From Gammaproteobacteria bacterium (GTDB lineage Bacteria > Pseudomonadota > Gammaproteobacteria > GCA-001735895): DNA of 6,222 nucleotides. This document shows, in pieces, positions 1-6,222 of this stretch (positions are counted from its first letter, which is position 1; the number at the start of each line of letters is the position of its first letter). Where the stretch lies: positions 1-6,222 of the forward strand of contig QNFD01000172.1 in assembly GCA_003645435.1 (NCBI GenBank), read 5' to 3'. Both the position numbers and the translations under genes were made by a program. The notes under the pieces were generated by a model. The model ran no database searches. It saw only the letters and a program-made list of their open reading frames with translations, and was not told the DNA's origin.

Positions 1-808
1 CGTCTACGAACAGGTCGACCCGCCCCCAGTGACGTACGCCTGTCATCTTGACTGTCATTTCTACGAGCTCATTAATGTTACCGACCATCGCCTCATCAAG
101 ACCGCTGGGGCAGGTGTAAATCGTGTCATTTGCAAAATACTTGGCCTCGTAATCGTAAAACTCACGCGGTGTATCGAGCTTGATCAGTGGTAATACCTGC
201 GCCCCGAGAATGGCCGCGGTATATTCGGAACCGCTAATTTCAGTTTCGGCAAAAACAGCACCATACTGGTTTGCCTTGCGCCAGGCCGGCAACAGATCGT
301 CCGCATCGATTACCCGGGTCATGCCGATACTCGAACCTTCGAGGACCGGCTTGACGAAGACAGGAAGTCCCAGTACGTCGATTAGCCGCCTACAGTCATC
401 TTCACTAGCCAGTTCCATAAATGGCGGGGTCGGTATTCCACTGCCGAGTAAAATCCGCTTGGTTGCGAGCTTGTCCATGGTCAATGCCGAGGCATAGATA
501 CCACTACCGGTATAAGGTATTCCGAGCATATCGAGAACCGCCTGGACCGTGCCATCCTCGCCGCCGCGTCCATGCAAGATATTGAATACTCGATCGGCTT
601 TCAGATTCATAAATTGTTGCAGGGCATTTTCCTGCAAATCAAACTTGAAGGCGTCTACCCCGGCTGTTTTCAGGGCCTCCAGCACCGCATTGCCACTCTT
701 CAGGGAAATCTCGCGCTCGGCTGACAGTCCACCCATCAACACCGCAACCCTGCCGCATTTTGCGGCCGCCCCGGCGGCAGGCATCAAATCGCTTCGTTTA
801 TCGCTCAC
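1..808 (-). CDS. ddl: D-alanine--D-alanine ligase, 3' end cut off by window edge
   Basis: ATP-grasp ligase of the cytoplasm that joins two D-alanines; the dipeptide is later added by MurF to the peptidoglycan precursor. An open frame of 269 codons runs to the window edge without a stop. Visible motifs, counted from the GTG: GGLSAEREISLKSG (26-39), HGRGGEDGT (79-87), YTGSGIYASALTMDK (99-113), FVKPVLEGSSIG (151-162, ATP-binding lysine and serine loop), the Glu segment AETEISGSEYT (187-197), FYDYEAKY (217-224) and WGRVDL (261-266). The last motif, E-N-T-x-P-G-M-T with metal and D-Ala ligands, lies beyond the edge; by comparison with E. coli DdlB about 40-50 residues are missing. The GTG start overlaps the murB stop by 4 nt and has a GGGGAG ribosome site. 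An ATG at codon 9 has no good ribosome site. The protein has about 16 extra residues before the first strand, Ala-rich; a similar extension occurs in Pseudomonas DdlB. Whether it is the ddlA or ddlB paralogue cannot be decided from sequence alone, but a dcw location corresponds to ddlB. Confidence 0.96.
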   Translation of the reverse strand, partial: MSDKRSDLMPAAGAAAKCGRVAVLMGGLSAEREISLKSGNAVLEALKTAGVDAFKFDLQENALQQFMNLKADRVFNILHGRGGEDGTVQAVLDMLGIPYTGSGIYASALTMDKLATKRILLGSGIPTPPFMELASEDDCRRLIDVLGLPVFVKPVLEGSSIGMTRVIDADDLLPAWRKANQYGAVFAETEISGSEYTAAILGAQVLPLIKLDTPREFYDYEAKYFANDTIYTCPSGLDEAMVGNINELVEMTVKMTGVRHWGRVDLFVD

Positions 809-1698
809 GATTGCTCCCCGAGTATGCGCACTTCGGTTTCAAGCTCGACGCCGAATTGCTGTTTCACCACCTTCCGGATATAGCCGATTAGCGCTTCAAT
901 ATCGGCGGCCCGGGTTTGCGCATTACTAATAATGAAATTGGCATGTTTGGTCGAAACACTGGCATTACCCAGCACATGGCCCTTGAGGCCGGCGGCTTCG
1001 ATGAGCCGAGCGGCGTGCTGTCCAGCAGGGTTCTTGAAAACCGAACCGCAGGAGGGCAATCCAATCGGCTGGCTGTCATTACGTTTTTGCAACAAATGTC
1101 TAATATCGGAATCCGTTTCGGATGTTTTCGCAGCAAATCTGAACCAGGCCGCGGCAAACCATTCTCCGCTAAACTGGCTTACGCTTCGGTAACCGATGCT
1201 GAATTCCGACGCGCTTCTCTCGATCAATTGCCCTTGTTGATTAATCATCACAACCGCTTCTACCAGGGGCCAGGTTTCACCCCCAAACGCGCCGGCATTC
1301 ATTGCCAGAGCACCGCCGATGGTTCCGGGTATACCGGCAAAAAATTCAGCCCCGGTGAGTCCATGTTTTTTAACGAATTTTGCGAGTTTGGCACAAGTCA
1401 CGCCAGCCTCGGCGTATATCCTGCCCTCATCGTTCAACTCCAGGCGCCTGAGGGCATTCAAGGGCGCGATTACGACACCGCGAATGCCGCCATCACGTAC
1501 CAGCATATTGCTTCCCAATCCTATCCAGTTAACCGCTGTGCCGGACTCCAGGGTTGCCAGGTAATATTGCAGATCGGCAAGATCGGCCGGCACATAGTAG
1601 TAGTCAGCAGTGCCGCCCACGCGCCAACTGGTATGCTTAGACATGGGTTCATCGACCAGTAGCTGTCCACGATAAGTGATCGCTTTAACCACGTTCAT
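805..1698 (-). CDS. murB: UDP-N-acetylenolpyruvoylglucosamine reductase (MurB, type II-like)
   Basis: FAD-dependent cytoplasmic enzyme that uses NADPH to reduce UDP-GlcNAc-enolpyruvate to UDP-MurNAc, the second committed step of peptidoglycan synthesis. 297 residues from the chosen start. FAD-binding parts: [13 protein letters not shown] (22-34), [12 protein letters not shown] (60-71), and [22 protein letters not shown] starting at 119. Active-site residues by family: Arg171 in GYRS (169-172), Ser219 in [10 protein letters not shown] (215-224), and Glu289 in LETEVRILG (286-294). The short length and the direct run from GYRS into the C-terminal domain fit the type II form rather than the longer E. 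coli type I (342 residues); this is judged by eye. The ATG at 1698 overlaps the murC stop (ATGA), and the homologous region begins soon after it. An upstream in-frame ATG at 1740 would add 14 residues and a 46-nt overlap, but has no ribosome site. The frame ends in the GTGA shared with ddl. Confidence 0.96.
   Translation of the reverse strand: MNVVKAITYRGQLLVDEPMSKHTSWRVGGTADYYYVPADLADLQYYLATLESGTAVNWIGLGSNMLVRDGGIRGVVIAPLNALRRLELNDEGRIYAEAGVTCAKLAKFVKKHGLTGAEFFAGIPGTIGGALAMNAGAFGGETWPLVEAVVMINQQGQLIERSASEFSIGYRSVSQFSGEWFAAAWFRFAAKTSETDSDIRHLLQKRNDSQPIGLPSCGSVFKNPAGQHAARLIEAAGLKGHVLGNASVSTKHANFIISNAQTRAADIEALIGYIRKVVKQQFGVELETEVRILGEQS
814..819 (-). promoter_or_regulatory. Ribosome binding site of ddl
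   Basis: GGGGAG on the minus strand, five bases before the GTG at 808-806 and inside the last codons of murB. It supports the GTG start over the in-frame ATG at 784-782, which has only a weak purine run upstream. Confidence 0.7.
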
Positions 1699-3116
1699 TG
1701 TCCCTGACTCTTGCTTTTCAAAAGAAACTCGGCCGACCATGCGCCGATACTACCGGCACCCAGGGTAAGGAATATATCGCCGTTCTGCAGCACGCTCGCT
1801 ACGACCTCGTCCAGCTCTTCAAGCTGCTCGACAAAAACGAGGTCGATCTTACCGCGCATGCGTATCGCTCTTGCCATGGCCCGTCCATCGGCGTCTTTTA
1901 TCGGCTTTTCTCCAGCGGCATAAACCTCGGTCAATATCAGTTGATCGACCGATGAAAGCACCTGGCCAAAGTCCTCGAATAAATCCCGGGTGCGCGAATA
2001 ACGGTGGGGCTGAAACACAACGACCAGGCGTTTATCCGGCCAGGCCGCACGAATACCCTCGATAGTTGCTTTTATTTCATTCGGGTGATGGGCATAGTCA
2101 TCTATGTGCATGACGCTGCCGTTGGGCACGGGTACATTTTCACTAATCTGGAATCGCCTGCCGATTCCAGCGAACTCGGCAAGCGCGGTTTGAATTGCAT
2201 CACGGCCGACACCAAGCTCCCATGCAACCGCGATCGCCGCGGTGGCATTTAGCACATTGTGCCTACCGGTAAGATTCAGATCGATTTCGAGCGGCTCGTC
2301 TTCGTTGGGCAACATCACCGAAAATTCAGTATTGGCACCCCTGGCGCGAATTGCGCTGATACGCACGTCGGCATCCTCGGATTCACCATAAGTCAGCATC
2401 GGTCGTGCAATAGATGGCATGATTTCTCGAACCACTGGGTCATCGATACACAGTATCGAGAGGCCGTAAAACGGCAGATGGTGTAAGAATTCGACAAATG
2501 TCTGCTTGAGTCGCTCAAAATCACCTTCGTAGGTCGACAGGTGGTCCTGATCGATATTGGTAATAATCGACATCATTGGCTGCAAATACAAAAACGACGC
2601 ATCGCTCTCGTCGGCTTCGGCCACCAGGTAGTCACTAAGCCCGAGTTTGGCATGACTGGCTGAGCTGTTGAGCTTACCGCCGATGACATAGGTAGGATCG
2701 ATATTGCCCTGCGCCAGAACGCTGGCAATCAAGCTCGTTGTAGTGGTTTTGCCGTGGGTGCCGGCAACCGCAATACCCCTTCGGAATCGCATCAGCTCGG
2801 CAAGCATTTCGGCACGGCGTACGATCGGAATTCGTAACGCTTTTGCAGTTACGACCTCAGGATTGTCATCGTCGATCGCGGTGGAAACCACGACCACATG
2901 CGCGGTTTCTATATTCTGCTCACTATGGCCGATATGAATCTTGATACCGAGATCGCGCAAATGCCGCACCATCGCACCCTCGGCAATATCCGAACCGCTG
3001 ATCACGTACCCCAGATTGTGGAATACCTCGGCGATACCGCTCATACCGACACCGCCGATACCGATGAAGTGAATATTTTTGATTCGACGCATGAAGTGTT
3101 TGGCACTGACGGTCAC
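1695..3116 (-). CDS. murC: UDP-N-acetylmuramate--L-alanine ligase
   Basis: First of the cytoplasmic Mur ligases. It couples ATP hydrolysis to the addition of L-alanine to UDP-MurNAc, through an acyl-phosphate intermediate. 473 residues, a little shorter than E. coli MurC (491). The N-terminal Rossmann domain binds [15 protein letters not shown] (16-27). The central ATPase domain has the P-loop [10 protein letters not shown] (118-127, Lys123), EADESDASF (167-175), NIDQDHL (187-193) and [11 protein letters not shown] (284-294). The C-terminal domain has [13 protein letters not shown] (339-351), FQPHRYSRT (368-376) and TLGAGSIG (451-458). The AHHP and HRYSRT signatures separate MurC from the other Mur ligases. 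Mpl, the recycling paralogue, is less likely given the dcw position and the close match to MurC across the N-terminal and FQPHRYSRT regions. The start is GTG, overlapping the murG stop by 4 nt, with GGGAG seven bases upstream. Confidence 0.98.
   Translation of the reverse strand: MTVSAKHFMRRIKNIHFIGIGGVGMSGIAEVFHNLGYVISGSDIAEGAMVRHLRDLGIKIHIGHSEQNIETAHVVVVSTAIDDDNPEVVTAKALRIPIVRRAEMLAELMRFRRGIAVAGTHGKTTTTSLIASVLAQGNIDPTYVIGGKLNSSASHAKLGLSDYLVAEADESDASFLYLQPMMSIITNIDQDHLSTYEGDFERLKQTFVEFLHHLPFYGLSILCIDDPVVREIMPSIARPMLTYGESEDADVRISAIRARGANTEFSVMLPNEDEPLEIDLNLTGRHNVLNATAAIAVAWELGVGRDAIQTALAEFAGIGRRFQISENVPVPNGSVMHIDDYAHHPNEIKATIEGIRAAWPDKRLVVVFQPHRYSRTRDLFEDFGQVLSSVDQLILTEVYAAGEKPIKDADGRAMARAIRMRGKIDLVFVEQLEELDEVVASVLQNGDIFLTLGAGSIGAWSAEFLLKSKSQGQ
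1701..1712 (-). promoter_or_regulatory. Purine-rich ribosome binding region of murB
   Basis: AAGAGTCAGGGA on the minus strand lies just before the ATG at 1698-1696. The AAGAG part is nine bases from the ATG and AGGGA only two, so neither is ideal. Still, the in-frame ATG at 1740 has nothing comparable upstream. With the ATGA overlap, this decides the start in favour of 1698. Confidence 0.45.
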
Positions 3117-4207
3117 GATTTCGCTCCCGCCAGAATTCCCTGTGCCAGTATCTCGGTCGCATTGGTCTGTGACAATGATCTCGCATTGACAGACATTGTT
3201 AACAGTTCATCGCGGTTCTGTTGAAAGTAGCGAAACTGCAGGGCCAGGGTTTCGGCATTTAACTTTTCTTCTACGAGAATACGAGCTGCATCGTGTTGTT
3301 GCAGAAAACGGGCGTTGTAAAACTGGTGGTTGTCGACCGCAAAAGGATAAGGTACCAGAATCGAGGCAAGCCCCACCGCGGTAAGTTCGGCGATGGTTAA
3401 TGCACCCGCGCGACAAACCACCAGGTCTGCCCATTCATATACTTCACTCATCTCTTCGATAAATCCGAAAACATCGGCCTCGACTCTCGCGTCCCGGTAT
3501 TGCTGTTTGCAAACCTCGACATGACTGCTGCCACATTGATGTTTAATTTGCGGGCGTTCTGATACATCCAGCAACGCCACTGCCTCGGGTAGCAGACGGT
3601 TGAGCGCCGCTGCACCCAGACTGCCGCCAATTACCAATAGCTGCATTGGCCTGTTTTCTCTGCCCGCGAGCCTGGTCTCGGGCGCCTCGAGGTCGGTCAA
3701 CTCGGCCCGTATCGGATTACCTATACATTCACTACCCGGTACCTGGCTGGCCGCATCGGGAAAGGCGAAGTAACGCTGTTTGGCGAACCGTCCCAGAAGA
3801 CGATTTGTCAATCCGATTACCGAGTTTTGCTCGTGTAAAAACAGCGGTATGTTCAGCATCCAGGCCATCAAACCTCCGGGTCCCGAGACGAACCCGCCCA
3901 TGCCGAGCACCGCCTTGGGGCGTAGGCGTAACAGTGTCGTAAATGCCTGCCAGCAAGCCCTTACGAGCCGGAATGGCGCTAATATCAGTGCGCCAAAGCC
4001 TTTACCGCGCAATCCCTGTACGCTAAGCCACTCAATCGCAAAATTGGCGGCCGGCACAACCCTGGCCTCGATACCGGCACGAGTTCCCAACCAGACTATG
4101 GTCTCGCCTTTATCGCGCAGGTATTCGGCAACGGCGAGAGCTGGAAACACATGACCGCCGGTTCCTCCGGCCATCACAACAATGGGTCTTTGGACGGCCT
4201 GATTCAT
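3113..4207 (-). CDS. murG: Undecaprenyldiphospho-muramoylpentapeptide beta-N-acetylglucosaminyltransferase (lipid II synthase)
   Basis: GT28-family glycosyltransferase at the cytoplasmic face of the inner membrane. It transfers GlcNAc from UDP-GlcNAc to lipid I, giving lipid II, the substrate of FtsW. 364 residues, close to the usual 355-365. The N-terminal acceptor domain has the glycine-rich loop [16 protein letters not shown] (12-27), GLRGKG (65-70), [11 protein letters not shown] (102-112) and [12 protein letters not shown] (124-135). A hydrophobic/basic stretch at 71-89 ([19 protein letters not shown]) matches the membrane-association patch of E. coli MurG. The C-terminal UDP-GlcNAc domain has [11 protein letters not shown] (193-203), HQCG (223-226), FGFIEEM (247-253) and [16 protein letters not shown] (265-280), followed by [10 protein letters not shown] (286-295). 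The ATG shares ATGA with the ftsW stop. I see no Shine-Dalgarno sequence in the roughly 15 bases before it, so translation probably depends on ribosomes finishing ftsW. Confidence 0.98.
   Translation of the reverse strand: MNQAVQRPIVVMAGGTGGHVFPALAVAEYLRDKGETIVWLGTRAGIEARVVPAANFAIEWLSVQGLRGKGFGALILAPFRLVRACWQAFTTLLRLRPKAVLGMGGFVSGPGGLMAWMLNIPLFLHEQNSVIGLTNRLLGRFAKQRYFAFPDAASQVPGSECIGNPIRAELTDLEAPETRLAGRENRPMQLLVIGGSLGAAALNRLLPEAVALLDVSERPQIKHQCGSSHVEVCKQQYRDARVEADVFGFIEEMSEVYEWADLVVCRAGALTIAELTAVGLASILVPYPFAVDNHQFYNARFLQQHDAARILVEEKLNAETLALQFRYFQQNRDELLTMSVNARSLSQTNATEILAQGILAGAKS
3124..3128 (-). promoter_or_regulatory. Ribosome binding site of murC
   Basis: GGGAG on the minus strand, seven bases before the GTG at 3116-3114 and within the last codons of murG. 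Good spacing supports the GTG start. The next ATG in frame, at codon 9, is just before the conserved IHFIGIGG strand and is less well placed. Confidence 0.65.
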
Positions 4208-5436
4208 GCCGTCAGCCGTTGATTTGGGGAACGCCTGGAGCGACGAACGGCAACTTTGGTCGAGTCTGATTCACCCTGTTGATACTCGCGGTAGACCCTC
4301 AGTACCAGGCCGACAGCGAATGACATGGTTAATAAACTATTGCCGCCATAGCTGATAAAAGGCAGCGTCAGCCCCTTGGTTGGTAACGCCCCCATGTTTA
4401 CACCGATGTTAATGACAGCCTGCAAGGTGACCAGCAGGCCCACGCCGTAAGCCAGGTAGGCACCGAAAACCTGTTGCCCGTGCAGCGCCATCTTGCCGAT
4501 TGAAAAACAACGCAGGGCAAATGCCGCGTACAGTGCAATCAATACCACGGTGCCGGCGAGACCGAATTCTTCCGCGTATATCGCAAACAAGAAATCGGTA
4601 TGCGCTTCGGGCAGGTAAAAAAGTTTCTGGATACTGCCGCCCAAACCACTGCCAAACCAGCCGCCATTGCCGATTGCGATGAGCGACTGGGTGAGTTGAA
4701 AGCCGCTGTTAAAAGGGTCGGCCCAAGGATCGAGAAATGAAGTGATACGTGACATTCGATATGGGGAAGAAACCGCAAGCAATACCATGATGGCCAGGGT
4801 GCCAAACAGGAACAGCACAAATTGTCCAAAACGTACCCCCCCAAGAAACATCATACCGAGACCAGTCAGTAACAATACCGTTGCCGCACCGAAATCCGGC
4901 TCAAGAATCAGTAACCCACTGGCAATCGCCAACACCAGCATCGGCTTGACGAAACCCATGGCGTTGGTTTGCACTTCTTCACTGCGGCGAATCAAATATC
5001 CGCTCAAATAAATAATCAAAAATAACTTCGCTACTTCCGATATCTGGAAGGTAAAGACACCAAAATTTAACCAACGCGTGCTGCCGTTAACCGTGTGTCC
5101 AATTCCCGGAATGAGCACAAAACCAAGCAATGCAATAGAACCCAGCATTAGTACCAGGCCATTGTTTTTCCAGAAACCGAGTGGAATTTTAAAGGCCAGC
5201 CAGACCAGCAACAGGCTAAGTAGGATTCGAACAAACTGGCGTTTACCGTAGTAAAAGGGGTCCTGGGTAAGCTGGTCGGCGATACCGATGGAAGCAGACG
5301 TTACCATCACCAGACCAATTAATATCAGAATCACGTATATCAAAAGAATGCTTCGATCTATATTCTGCGGGAAATCACTGGCCGGCGGTTCTACCGACCC
5401 GTCACCACGCACGGCCTGCCCTTCAAGTCTGGCCAT
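4204..5436 (-). CDS. ftsW: Septal peptidoglycan polymerase FtsW (SEDS family)
   Basis: Integral inner-membrane glycosyltransferase that, with FtsI, polymerises lipid II at the division site. 410 residues, against 414 in E. coli FtsW. About ten hydrophobic segments can be seen, the first near 29-48 and the last near 359-380, with a cytoplasmic N-terminal leader (1-28) and a basic C-terminal tail (380-410). SEDS signatures: VNGSTRWLNFG (116-126), DPWADPFNSGFQLTQSLIA (236-254), FGSGLGGSIQKLFYLPEAHT (261-280) with the following catalytic Asp281, then AEEFGLAG (288-295), LPTKGLTLPFISYGG (351-365). The catalytic Asp assignment follows E. coli RodA Asp262 / FtsW Asp297 in the same HTD motif. FtsW rather than RodA is indicated by PWxDPF, LPTKGLTLP and the dcw position. 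Ile132 stands where many SEDS proteins have Pro (QPSE or QPAE), and Asn366 where E. coli has Ser. The ATG lies inside murD (14-nt overlap), with GGGG eight bases upstream. Confidence 0.97.
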   Translation of the reverse strand: MARLEGQAVRGDGSVEPPASDFPQNIDRSILLIYVILILIGLVMVTSASIGIADQLTQDPFYYGKRQFVRILLSLLLVWLAFKIPLGFWKNNGLVLMLGSIALLGFVLIPGIGHTVNGSTRWLNFGVFTFQISEVAKLFLIIYLSGYLIRRSEEVQTNAMGFVKPMLVLAIASGLLILEPDFGAATVLLLTGLGMMFLGGVRFGQFVLFLFGTLAIMVLLAVSSPYRMSRITSFLDPWADPFNSGFQLTQSLIAIGNGGWFGSGLGGSIQKLFYLPEAHTDFLFAIYAEEFGLAGTVVLIALYAAFALRCFSIGKMALHGQQVFGAYLAYGVGLLVTLQAVINIGVNMGALPTKGLTLPFISYGGNSLLTMSFAVGLVLRVYREYQQGESDSTKVAVRRSRRSPNQRLTA

Positions 5437-6222
5437 CGATCAAACCCCGTGACTGTTGGATAAAGTCTTCGCCACGAGCCTCAAATTTTTCGTACATGTC
5501 GAAACTGGCACAGGCTGGCGCGAGCAACACGCAATCCCCTGCCCTGGCCTCATCACTAGCCCGTTTAACCGCATCCTGCATATTGTCTACGCGTTCGATA
5601 CGAGTCGATCCGAGCCAGGCCTGTTCTATTTTTTGTGCGTCTTCTCCCATCAATAAAACCAGCTTGACGCGTTCCTTCAAAACCTGGCGCAGAACACTCA
5701 TATCGGCATTCTTCGACTGCCCGCCGGCGATCAGAATGACGGGGCGATCCCTTCCCTCGATTGAAGCCCTGGCGGCACCGATATTGGTTGCCTTGGAGTC
5801 ATTTATCCACTCAACGCCATTATGCTCGGCCACCCACTGGCCGCGATGGGGAATGCCTTTAAAATTTTTCAATGCTCCGATGATTGCCTTCTTCGAAACT
5901 CCCGCCGTATGCGCCAGCGCCATCGCCGCCAGACAATTGGCCCAATTGTGCCGCCCCGATACTTTCAGTTCGCTTACCTTTAACCAGGGCTCACCGTGAT
6001 GCGCCAACCAGTCGCCATCATCACAAACCAGGCCAAAATCAACCGCAGCCTCTGGATCCAGGCTAAACAGGATATCGTCTGCGGCATGCCTGGTGGTCTC
6101 ATCGTCGTAATTGCTAACGCAAATTTCCGCATTGTCGTAGATCTGTAATTTGGCGTTGATATAGTCGGCATAGCTACGATAACGATCGAGATGATCTTCC
6201 GATAAATTAAGCACGGTGGCGA
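5423..6222 (-). CDS. murD: UDP-N-acetylmuramoyl-L-alanine--D-glutamate ligase, 5' end cut off by window edge
   Basis: Cytoplasmic Mur ligase that adds D-glutamate to UDP-MurNAc-L-Ala using ATP. Only the last 265 codons are in the window. By comparison with E. coli MurD (438 residues) about 175 N-terminal residues, including the UDP-binding domain and the GTNGK P-loop, lie beyond the right edge. The frame is open to the edge, so the GTG at 6214 is an internal valine (ATVLNLSEDH), not a start. Counted from the first full codon: NLSEDHLDRY (5-14, His10 of the ATPase site); NAKLQIY (22-28, Lys24 corresponding to the carbamylated Lys198 of E. coli); GRHNWANCLAA (89-99); HRGQWV (125-130); WINDSKATN (138-146); AGGQSKNADMS (165-175); APACASFDMYEKFEARG (234-250). 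NDSKATN and PACAS are MurD-specific enough to exclude MurC, MurE and MurF. The TGA stop lies 11 nt inside ftsW. Confidence 0.98.
   Translation of the reverse strand, partial: ATVLNLSEDHLDRYRSYADYINAKLQIYDNAEICVSNYDDETTRHAADDILFSLDPEAAVDFGLVCDDGDWLAHHGEPWLKVSELKVSGRHNWANCLAAMALAHTAGVSKKAIIGALKNFKGIPHRGQWVAEHNGVEWINDSKATNIGAARASIEGRDRPVILIAGGQSKNADMSVLRQVLKERVKLVLLMGEDAQKIEQAWLGSTRIERVDNMQDAVKRASDEARAGDCVLLAPACASFDMYEKFEARGEDFIQQSRGLIDGQT
5445..5448 (-). promoter_or_regulatory. Probable ribosome binding site of ftsW
   Basis: GGGG on the minus strand (context ACGGGGTTTGATCG), eight bases before the ATG at 5436-5434 and inside the end of murD. It is a weak to moderate match, but it agrees with the chosen start. 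Confidence 0.45.

Noticed and set aside
180..929. Two + strand open frames opposite ddl and the end of murB
   Set aside because: The minus strand gives a continuous Ddl protein with all expected motifs through 1-808. The + frames have composition typical of antisense shadows.
916..1662. A 248-codon open frame on the + strand opposite murB
   Set aside because: It starts with TTG, has no recognisable protein motif or ribosome site, and lies fully antisense to a clear murB. It is a frame shadow of the murB codon pattern.
1699..1740. A 14-residue N-terminal extension of MurB from the ATG at 1740
   Set aside because: No ribosome site upstream, and it would overlap murC by 46 nt. The ATG at 1698 gives the 4-nt overlap seen at other junctions.
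5496..5999. A 167-codon open frame on the + strand opposite murD
   Set aside because: No recognisable domain, and it is fully antisense to conserved murD motifs.
6052..6061. 10-bp palindrome CTGGATCCAG in murD
   Set aside because: Short, inside coding sequence, and expected by chance at this length.
6212..6214. A GTG at 6214 as a possible start of murD
   Set aside because: The frame continues upstream (ATV) to the window edge, and the following NLSEDH motif lies about 180 residues into MurD in E. coli. It is an internal valine.

Overview
The window is an unbroken stretch of a dcw (division and cell wall) gene cluster. All genes lie on the minus strand, so in transcription order (right to left) they read murD (5' end cut off) - ftsW - murG - murC - murB - ddl (3' end cut off). 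Every base belongs to a coding region. There is no intergenic gap, RNA gene, mobile element, CRISPR array, terminator or convincing promoter. The cluster's promoter must lie outside the window. By the usual dcw order, mraY would be expected just beyond the right edge and ftsQ just beyond the left edge; this is inference.

Organism: a Gram-negative proteobacterium, most likely a gammaproteobacterium. The murD-ftsW-murG-murC order and the MurC, MurG, FtsW and Ddl motifs are close to those I know from E. coli and Pseudomonas. Unlike E. coli, murB lies inside the cluster between murC and ddl and encodes a short protein (about 297 residues) that looks like the type II form. This arrangement is known from a number of non-enteric proteobacteria. 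Base composition looks close to balanced by eye. I cannot name the genus.

Layout on + coordinates: ddl (1-808, partial), murB (805-1698), murC (1695-3116), murG (3113-4207), ftsW (4204-5436), murD (5423-6222, partial). Every junction overlaps. Four are 4-nt ATGA or GTGA overlaps and murD/ftsW overlaps by 14 nt, which points to one transcript and translational coupling.

The genes form one pathway. MurB reduces UDP-GlcNAc-enolpyruvate to UDP-MurNAc. MurC adds L-Ala and MurD adds D-Glu. Ddl makes the D-Ala-D-Ala dipeptide used later by MurF. MurG converts lipid I to lipid II at the inner membrane. FtsW polymerises lipid II at the division septum. All key catalytic residues inside the visible parts are present and no gene looks broken. 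I found no unknown system here; the findings listed are modest.
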